Positions 1-4,334 of a stretch of 5,000 nucleotides of DNA are shown here, in pieces; the stretch's first letter is position 1, and each line of letters opens with the position of its first letter. Position numbers and translations under genes: made by a program. The stretch comes from Thermoflexales bacterium. GTDB taxonomy: Bacteria; Chloroflexota; Anaerolineae; S140-20. Location of the stretch: contig WFUY01000029.1 of NCBI GenBank assembly GCA_015484715.1, forward strand, positions 1 to 5,000, given 5' to 3'. A model generated the notes under the pieces. It did no database searches and was not told the origin of the DNA. It saw only the letters and a list, made by a program, of their open reading frames with translations.

Positions 1-103
1 CCACCAGCCCCATCGCCGTCCCCCCCACCAAGCTGACGGCCGCCAGCACCACCCGTGCCCAGTAAGGCCGCAGATAGCCCAACAAACGTCCCAGGACCTT
101 CAC
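1..103 (-). CDS. ABC transporter, fused membrane/ATP-binding exporter type, N-terminal fragment (partial)
   Basis: Only the first 34 codons are inside the window; the gene runs off the left edge. The translation starts MKVLGRLLGYLRPYW and continues ARVVLAAVSLVGG. This is the classic opening of type IV (MsbA-like) ABC half-exporters: a short amphipathic 'LLxYLRPYW' segment leading straight into the first membrane helix. Such proteins normally carry a six-helix membrane domain followed by an ATPase domain, work as dimers in the inner membrane, and export lipids, peptides or drugs; that part is family knowledge. The start is taken as GTG at 103-101. An in-frame stop lies 15 nt upstream, and a GAGG ribosome-binding site sits 6 nt before the GTG. 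The gene lies 143 nt downstream of the MATE gene in the same direction, so co-transcription is plausible. Without the ATPase part the call rests on the N-terminus alone. Confidence 0.62.
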   Translation of the reverse strand, partial: MKVLGRLLGYLRPYWARVVLAAVSLVGGTAMGLV

Positions 104-246
104 GTCACGCCTCGCACTTTACGGACCTCCGACCACGGACCGCGGACCGACGACCGACGGCGGACCGCCGACCGCAGACCGCAGATTCCAACACGCAACA
201 CGCAACACGAAACGCGGGATAGACAACCCGCTTGCCGTTCTCCGTT
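104..246. repeat. Degenerate tandem heptamer tract (left tract)
   Basis: The spacer between the MATE stop and the ABC exporter start is built of consecutive 7-bp units in a single phase, clearest from 123 to 213. Examples on the plus strand are CGACCAC (130), GGACCGC (137), GGACCGA (144), CGACCGA (151), CCGCCGA (165), CCGCAGA (172 and again 179), and ACGCAAC (193 and again 200) with variant ACGAAAC (207). The unit sequence drifts from GGACC-like to ACGCAAC-like while the phase is kept. Weaker units (CCGCTTG, CCGTTCT, CCGTTTC) carry the phase to about 248, over the MATE stop codon. No open reading frame, promoter or terminator is convincing here. Comparable heptanucleotide tracts (STRR) are known from cyanobacterial intergenic DNA; that this is a related phenomenon is inference. 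Confidence 0.8.
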
Positions 247-1677
247 TCACGTCTTGAGCACCGTCTGCCACTTCCCCGAACGAAAACGCCGCTCGAAGAG
301 GAAGGCCCGCACGCCGAAGTCCACCCCCATCGCCAGGTGGACGCCCACCACGTCCCAGCCCAGGACCAGGCCGAAGAGGTAGACCAGGGGGAGCCGGACC
401 AGCCAGATGGTCCCTCCTTGGATGAGGAGCGGCGTTCGGGTATCTCCCGCGCCCCGCAGCCCACCCCCCAGGACCATCAGGCCGCTGAGGAAGGGCTGGT
501 AGAAGGCGGCCACCCGCATCGCCTGGGCCCCCAGTCGGATGACGGCGGCGTCGCGGGTGAAGAAGGCGACGACGTGCTCGGCGAAGGCGAAGAGGAGGCC
601 GCCGACGAGGACCATCACGCCCACGGCCAGCCCCAGGGCGGTGTAGCCACTGCGGGTGGCTCGGTCGGGCCGGCCCGCCCCCAGCTCCTGTCCCACCAGC
701 GTCGTGGCGGCCAGGGCGAAGCCCCAGCCGGGCATGTAGGAGATGGCCATCACCTGGATGACGAGCTGGTGGGCGGCGTAGGAGGCGGTGCCCAGGCGGG
801 TGACGAGGGTGGCCATCACCACCTGGGCGACGCGCATCAGGAGTTGCTCGCCGCCGGCCGGCAGCCCAATGCGCAGCACCTGAACCATCCGCCCCCCGTC
901 GGGCCGGGGGAGGGGCAGCCGTCGCCTCGGCCCGCCCAAGGCGAGGCGCAGACCGGCCCGCCCCTGCACCAGGATGCCCAGGACGACGAGCCCGCCCAGC
1001 GACCGGGCCGTCGCCGCCCCCAGGCCGGAGCCGACGACGCCCAGGGCCGGCAGCGGCCCCACCCCGTAGACGAGGCTGCTGGCCACGGCGATGTTGACAG
1101 CGTTGATCAGGAACATCACCAGCATCGGCGTGCGGGTGTCGCCCGCGCCCCGGAGCACCGCGTTGCCCACGAAGAGGACCGCCATCAGGCCGACGGAGGC
1201 GGCCACGGTCCGCAGGTAGGGGGTTCCCTCGGCGACGACCTCGGGCGCGCCGCCCAGGAGCCGGAGGATGAGCGGTGCGCCGGCGAAGAGGAGCGCCCCC
1301 ACCCCCAGGCCGACGGCGAGGGCCAGGAGAAGCGCCTGGGTCGCCGTCCGGCTCGCCTCGGCCGGGCGACCGGCCCCCACGTAGCGGGCCACCAGCGCCG
1401 TGGCCCCGACCCCCACGGAGGCGAAGAGGGCCCAGTTGAGCATCATCACCTGGGCGCTGAGGCCCACGCCCGCCAGCGCCGCCGCGCCCAGGTGCCCCAC
1501 CAGGTAGGCGTCCACCAACCCCACGCTGGTGTTCAGCAACTGCTCGACGACGGCCGGCCAGGCCAGCACCACCACCTGCCGGACCATCTCGGGGTCGGAG
1601 ACGAAGGGAAAGCCGGACCGGCTTCCCGCTTCCCGTCTCAGCCGGGCGACAGCGACCGACAGCAATGAAGTTTTCAT
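247..1677 (-). CDS. MATE-family multidrug/toxin efflux protein
   Basis: A complete 476-residue inner-membrane antiporter of the MATE family (usual size 440-480), which expels cationic drugs or metabolites in exchange for Na+ or H+. About 12 hydrophobic helices can be traced. The two-fold internal duplication is plain. PAVVEQLL (41-48) with D56 in the first half matches PAGGEQLL (273-280) in the second. GAGRPAEA (101-108) matches GAGRPDRA (333-340). LRGAGDTRTPMLV (175-187) matches LRGAGDTRTPLLI (407-419), which is the strongest family signature. The intracellular connector between halves is basic and proline-rich (about 248-263). The chosen ATG at 1677 has a GGAG 10 nt upstream, lying inside the neighbouring repeat tract. 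M31, just before the first helix, is an alternative start. The gene is 123 nt downstream of the regulator and in the same direction. I cannot predict the substrate or assign a subfamily (NorM, DinF) with confidence. Confidence 0.93.
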   Translation of the reverse strand: MKTSLLSVAVARLRREAGSRSGFPFVSDPEMVRQVVVLAWPAVVEQLLNTSVGLVDAYLVGHLGAAALAGVGLSAQVMMLNWALFASVGVGATALVARYVGAGRPAEASRTATQALLLALAVGLGVGALLFAGAPLILRLLGGAPEVVAEGTPYLRTVAASVGLMAVLFVGNAVLRGAGDTRTPMLVMFLINAVNIAVASSLVYGVGPLPALGVVGSGLGAATARSLGGLVVLGILVQGRAGLRLALGGPRRRLPLPRPDGGRMVQVLRIGLPAGGEQLLMRVAQVVMATLVTRLGTASYAAHQLVIQVMAISYMPGWGFALAATTLVGQELGAGRPDRATRSGYTALGLAVGVMVLVGGLLFAFAEHVVAFFTRDAAVIRLGAQAMRVAAFYQPFLSGLMVLGGGLRGAGDTRTPLLIQGGTIWLVRLPLVYLFGLVLGWDVVGVHLAMGVDFGVRAFLFERRFRSGKWQTVLKT

Positions 1678-1800
1678 CCGCGTTGTTCTCCGTGGTGCGT
1701 ATCCCGTGGTGCGTGGTGCGCGTCGAAGTCCGCCGTCAGCAGTCGGCGGTCGGCAGTCTAGTCTGCCGTCCGTCGTCGGCGGTCCGCCGTCGCGCCCCGG
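1678..1800. repeat. Degenerate tandem heptamer tract (right tract), inverted relative to the left tract
   Basis: This fills the whole gap between the regulator's stop codon and the MATE start. Plus-strand units in one 7-bp phase include GTGGTGC at 1692, 1706 and 1713, GTATCCC at 1699, AGTCCGC at 1727, CGTCAGC at 1734, AGTCGGC at 1741, GGTCGGC at 1748, AGTCTAG at 1755 and TCCGCCG at 1783. On the minus strand the units change from GACC/GACGG-like to GCACCAC-like, the same order as in the left tract but on the other strand. Positions 1775-1792 are the exact reverse complement of 155-172 (18 bp). The tract also supplies the presumed ribosome-binding site of the MATE gene. A 6-bp inverted repeat (1751-1756/1763-1768, CGGCAG/CTGCCG) lies within it but has no T-run, so I do not call a terminator. 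Confidence 0.8.
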
Positions 1801-2922
1801 TCAGGCCACGTTCAGGAGGCGGGCCAGCGCATCCAGGACCTCCCGACCGCGCGTGGGGTCGAGCCGGTAGCACTTCATCCCGTTCACCTTCCGGGATCGG
1901 ATCAGCCCCGTTTTCTCCAGCAGCCCCAGGTGGCGCGAGGCCGCCGACTGGGAGAGGCCGAGGCGGCGCATCACCTCCGCCGTCGTCATCTCCCCCTCGG
2001 CCCCCGACAGCAGGGCCAGGATGTGGAGCCGCGTCTCGTCGGCCAGCGCCCTCAGCGGCGGGAAGAGGGTGACGACCTGCCCGTCGAGGGCCGCTTCGGC
2101 TTGGGCGACCGTGCGGGCGTTGAAGGAGATCTGCATCCGGGGCGGCACCGTGGCGAAGATGAAGTAGGGGCCGATGTGGCAGGAGGGCACGAAGGTCACC
2201 TGGCGGATGGCTACCAGCCGTTCTTGCAGCCCTTCCGGCAGCGCCCGGCCTGTGATCGCCGTGAACTGGCTGGGAAAGGGAGGCGAATAGCGGCGAGCTC
2301 GGTGATAGGCCACACAGCGGCGCATCGTGGGCAGGCAGTCGGTGTAGGCCTCGGCGTAGGCCTCGGTCCAGAAGCCTTCCAGCAGCTTCAACAGGCGCCG
2401 CTTGAGGGGGGCCGGGTCGCTGAAGAGGGCGGTGACTTCCTCCAGGTCAGGAGCCCGCTCTGTCCATTCAGGCTCTCCCTGACAGCGGAACTGGGCGAGC
2501 TCGTTGACAGCGGTAGCCAGGAAGTCGGGTGCGGGCGGGTCGTCGCCCGGCCAGCTCAGGGGGATGCCGGCCCGTTGGAGCTCCCGCTGCAGCCCCTCCA
2601 GGGCCAGCCAGCCGTACCGTTCCGCCGGCCAGCGGGCCAGAAGGGTGTGATAGGCGACAAAGCTCTCGTGGGCCGGATGGTCCTGGGGAAAATCCATCAC
2701 CAGGTGCCCCCACAGGCTGGGGCAGTAGCGCAGGAAGCCCATCAGGGTGCGGATCTCCCGGCTCAGCTCAGAGGAGAGGCGAGCAGCCGTCCGCGTCACC
2801 CAGTCATCCAGCCCTTCGATGTAGGGGGCGGCGTTGAGCAGGAGGAGGTTGGCGAAGAGGTCCTGGGGCAACGAGGTTCGAAAGCTGATCTGAATGGCCG
2901 GCGGTCCGGTCAACAGTTCCAT
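1801..2922 (-). CDS. ArsR-family winged-helix regulator with a large N-terminal domain
   Basis: A 373-residue protein. Roughly residues 284-360 form an ArsR/SmtB-type winged helix: LRALADETRLHILALL (290-305) opens the domain, LSQSAASRHLGLLEKTGLI (323-341) is the recognition helix region, and RSRKVNGMKCYRL (342-354) is the wing. ArsR proteins are usually about 100 residues, so some 280 residues precede the DNA-binding part. That section is soluble-looking, alternates helical and aromatic stretches, and opens with AIQISFRTSLPQDLFANLLL. It loosely recalls the N-terminal module of other long ArsR-like proteins (the DUF5937 kind), but this is only an impression. The classic ELCVCDL metal site is absent: the equivalent region reads TTAEVMRR, so metal sensing by that site is unlikely. 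The ATG at 2922 is preferred over an in-frame TTG at 3012, because a GGAAAGG lies 9 nt upstream of the ATG and the predicted promoter and operator lie between the two. It is probably autoregulated and a candidate controller of the efflux genes around it. Confidence 0.88.
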   Translation of the reverse strand: MELLTGPPAIQISFRTSLPQDLFANLLLLNAAPYIEGLDDWVTRTAARLSSELSREIRTLMGFLRYCPSLWGHLVMDFPQDHPAHESFVAYHTLLARWPAERYGWLALEGLQRELQRAGIPLSWPGDDPPAPDFLATAVNELAQFRCQGEPEWTERAPDLEEVTALFSDPAPLKRRLLKLLEGFWTEAYAEAYTDCLPTMRRCVAYHRARRYSPPFPSQFTAITGRALPEGLQERLVAIRQVTFVPSCHIGPYFIFATVPPRMQISFNARTVAQAEAALDGQVVTLFPPLRALADETRLHILALLSGAEGEMTTAEVMRRLGLSQSAASRHLGLLEKTGLIRSRKVNGMKCYRLDPTRGREVLDALARLLNVA

Positions 2923-3012
2923 CGTCGTCTGCCTTTCCAACCCAACGCACCGGTTTTTACCCGCACTTCCGCATATGCGGGTATATTGTACCACAAACGG
3001 CGGGAGGGGCAA
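2917..3012 (-). promoter_or_regulatory. Promoter of the ArsR-type regulator gene (possible operon promoter)
   Basis: Read on the minus strand, TACAAT (2990-2985) is a near-consensus -10 box preceded directly by TGG, giving an extended -10 (TGn). TTGCCC (3012-3007) lies 16 bp upstream as a moderate -35. Transcription would start near 2978, leaving a leader of about 55 nt with a GGAAAGG Shine-Dalgarno at 2938-2932. The block is conspicuously AT-richer than its surroundings. With no clear terminator before 247, this promoter may also serve the MATE gene and the ABC exporter. Confidence 0.66.
2958..2983. promoter_or_regulatory. Palindromic operator candidate overlapping the regulator's transcription start
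   Basis: TACCCGCA (2958-2965) and TGCGGGTA (2976-2983) form a perfect 8-bp inverted repeat with a 10-bp spacer. Nested inside is a perfect 12-bp palindrome, CCGCATATGCGG (2969-2980). The pair begins one base downstream of the -10 box and covers the expected +1. This is where an ArsR-type dimer would bind to block its own transcription. The geometry and position are seen in the sequence; binding by this protein is inferred from family behaviour. Confidence 0.6.
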
Positions 3013-3041
3013 GCCGGGAGCACTAGTGCATCACCCTCCCG
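3001..3041. repeat. Nested inverted repeats around the regulator's -35 region
   Basis: CGGGAGGG (3001-3008) and CCCTCCCG (3034-3041) form an 8-bp inverted repeat. Between them is the perfect palindrome GCACTAGTGC (3020-3029). The left arm overlaps the -35 box of the regulator promoter. A further direct CGGGAGGG occurs at 3121-3128. It could be a protein-binding site or part of the palindrome-rich intergenic DNA; nothing in the sequence decides. Confidence 0.45.
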
Positions 3042-3062
3042 CCGGGCACCTTGTGCCCGGCG
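3040..3062. repeat. Perfect 10-bp hairpin between the divergent promoters
   Basis: CGCCGGGCAC (3040-3049), a CTT loop and GTGCCCGGCG (3053-3062) form a perfect, very GC-rich stem. It is followed by no T-run on either strand, so it is not a standard intrinsic terminator. It lies upstream of both predicted start sites and would be in neither transcript. That favours a DNA-level role or a dispersed palindromic repeat over an RNA element. Confidence 0.6.
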
Positions 3063-3182
3063 ATGGCAACGGCTTCCCGGCAGCGGCCTACAACGCGCTT
3101 TAGGCCGTGGATAGAACCTGCGGGAGGGTTCCCCCTGCACAGCCCATCCCCTCGCTCACTGATGGGTATCACCAGGTCTCCC
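3063..3182. other. Non-coding stretch between divergent promoters with two weaker inverted repeats
   Basis: I see no gene here. CGGCCTA (3084-3090) pairs with TAGGCCG (3101-3107) across a 10-bp loop. CCCATC (3143-3148) pairs with GATGGG (3161-3166) across 12 bp, ending 16 bp before the -35 box of the ABC promoter. The second repeat is placed where an activator could bind, but six-base arms are easily found by chance in DNA this rich in GC. Confidence 0.35.
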
Positions 3183-3211
3183 TTGACAAAGCCGCTCAAC
3201 CGGGCTATAAA
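3183..3211 (+). promoter_or_regulatory. Sigma70-type promoter of the ABC ATPase/permease genes
   Basis: TTGACA (3183-3188), a perfect consensus -35, is followed after exactly 17 bp by TATAAA (3206-3211), one mismatch from the consensus -10. Such a match is unlikely by chance in DNA this GC-rich. Transcription would start near 3218, about 177 nt before the ATG at 3395. Confidence 0.72.
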
Positions 3212-3217
3212 GCAGTT

Positions 3218-3394
3218 CGGGGATTGAGAAGCGACCAGTCCGGATGCCTCCCTTCGCCGGAATGGGAATTCCGGCCTACAGGGTAGCTCGCAAGGCTTTG
3301 CCTTTTCAGCCCGGACTCTCCAGACCCGGGTCGGAGAGCCGAATCATCGGGCTCAAAGAGCCTTCCTACACCAACGACCGCCGGGGAGGCGGAT
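3218..3394 (+). promoter_or_regulatory. Long structured leader of the ABC operon (possible cis-regulatory RNA or palindromic repeat)
   Basis: Three hairpins are visible in order. GCCGGAAT/ATTCCGGC (3256-3263/3268-3275) closes a GGGA loop. A strong stem from 3313 to 3340 contains CTCTCC/GGAGAG around GACCCGGGTC. GGCTC/GAGCC (3350-3354/3358-3362) closes an AAA loop. AGTCCGG (3237-3243) can also pair with CCGGACT (3311-3317), which would compete with the second hairpin. GCCTCCC (3246-3252) is perfectly complementary to the ribosome-binding site GGGAGGC (3384-3390). I match it to no known riboswitch. It may instead be a dispersed repeat, since CCTACA sits beside hairpin arms at 3275 and 3365. Confidence 0.45.
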
Positions 3395-4303
3395 ATGAGC
3401 CGGCAACACGCCATTGTCATCGAAGGACTGATCAAGTTCTACGGTCCCGTCCAGGCCCTGTATGGGGTGGACCTGGAGGTGCGCCGGGGGGAGGTCTTCG
3501 GCTTCCTGGGCCCCAACGGGGCGGGGAAGACAACGACCATCCGCTGCATGCTGGACCTGATCCACCCCAACGGCGGCTCCATCCGGGTGCTGGGCCTCAA
3601 CCCCCAGGCCGATCCCGTCGCCGTGCGGGCACGGACGGGCTACCTGCCCGGCGAGCTGCACCTGGACGAGACCCTGACCGTAGAAGCCACGCTCCGCTTC
3701 CTGAACGACCTGCGGGGCGGGAAGGCCGATTGGGCCTTCGTGCGCCGGCTGGCCGAACGCCTCGACTTGGACCTCCAGCAGCCGGTCAAGAACCTCTCCA
3801 AGGGCAACAAACAGAAGGTAGGGCTGATCCAAGCGCTGATGCACCGACCGGAACTGCTGCTGCTGGACGAGCCCACGGCCAGCCTCGACCCGCTGATGCA
3901 GCACGAGGTGCTGCGCCTGATCACCGAGGCCCGCGACGCGGGCGCGACCATCTTCTTCTCCTCCCACCACATCGGCGAGGTGGAGATGATCGCCGAGCGG
4001 GTGGGCATCATCCGGGGGGGAAAGATCGTGGAAGTGGCGGAGACCGAAGCACTTACCCGCCGCGCCCTGCGCCGGGTCCGCGTCCGCTTCGAGCAGCCGG
4101 TGGACGGCCGCACCCTGACCCAGGTGCCCGGCGTCACGCTCCTCTCCCAGGACGATGGACAGACGGTCCTGTTGCAGGTTGAGGGGGCGATGGACGGCCT
4201 CATCAAGGCGCTGGCCGCCTTCCCGGTGCTGGACTTCGAGACGGAACGGCCTACCCTGGAGGAGGTCTTCCTCACCTACTACGGCGGATCCGGCGAGGCG
4301 TAA
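3395..4303 (+). CDS. ABC transporter ATP-binding protein (ABC-2 export type)
   Basis: A 302-residue cytoplasmic ATPase that powers an ABC-2 type exporter, working as a dimer with the membrane protein encoded next. Visible motifs are Walker A GPNGAGKT (39-46), the signature LSKGN (134-138, a normal variant of LSGGQ in this group), Walker B LLLLDEP (154-160) with catalytic E159, D-loop SLD (163-165) and switch histidine H191 in SSHHIGEVE. The Q-loop position reads YLPGEL (83-88), lacking the usual glutamine, as I recall for many relatives of this group. The last 80 residues form a small C-terminal domain ending in PTLEEVFLTYYGG (286-298), typical of drug or antibiotic exporters of the DrrA/CcmA-like kind. 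The ATG at 3395 has GGGGAGG 5 nt upstream. A longer in-phase start is not supported. Substrate unknown. Confidence 0.95.
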   Translation: MSRQHAIVIEGLIKFYGPVQALYGVDLEVRRGEVFGFLGPNGAGKTTTIRCMLDLIHPNGGSIRVLGLNPQADPVAVRARTGYLPGELHLDETLTVEATLRFLNDLRGGKADWAFVRRLAERLDLDLQQPVKNLSKGNKQKVGLIQALMHRPELLLLDEPTASLDPLMQHEVLRLITEARDAGATIFFSSHHIGEVEMIAERVGIIRGGKIVEVAETEALTRRALRRVRVRFEQPVDGRTLTQVPGVTLLSQDDGQTVLLQVEGAMDGLIKALAAFPVLDFETERPTLEEVFLTYYGGSGEA

Positions 4304-4334
4304 ACGCACCGCGCGACACGAAAGGGTGGAAAGG

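Noticed and set aside
104..246. CRISPR array in the repeat tract
   Set aside because: Units are 7 bp, directly adjacent and degenerate; there are no spacers of 30 bp or more and no constant repeat.
232..1668. Long plus-strand open frame of 478 codons opposite the MATE gene
   Set aside because: Its translation is low-complexity (rich in H, Q, G, E, P, D) with no domain, which is typical of the antisense of a GC-rich membrane-protein gene. The minus-strand frame is an unmistakable MATE protein.
2923..3012. N-terminal extension of the regulator to a TTG at 3012
   Set aside because: The extra 30 residues would span the predicted -10 box and operator, no ribosome-binding site supports the TTG, and ATG 2922 has a good one.
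3040..3062. Intrinsic terminator
   Set aside because: The stem is perfect, but neither strand has a T-run after it, and no gene ends nearby.
1930..3114. Long plus-strand open frame opposite the regulator gene
   Set aside because: Biased G/R/Q/V composition and no recognisable motif. The opposite strand encodes a clear ArsR winged helix, and this frame would run through the regulator's promoter and operator.
3292..3306. Small terminator AAGGC-TTT-GCCTT followed by TT in the ABC leader
   Set aside because: A five-bp stem with only four T residues in total is too weak to call termination.
3244..4182. Plus-strand frame of 312 codons overlapping the ABC ATPase
   Set aside because: Its start lies in the leader and its translation is proline/arginine/glycine-rich without motifs. 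The frame beginning at 3395 holds all ABC ATPase motifs.
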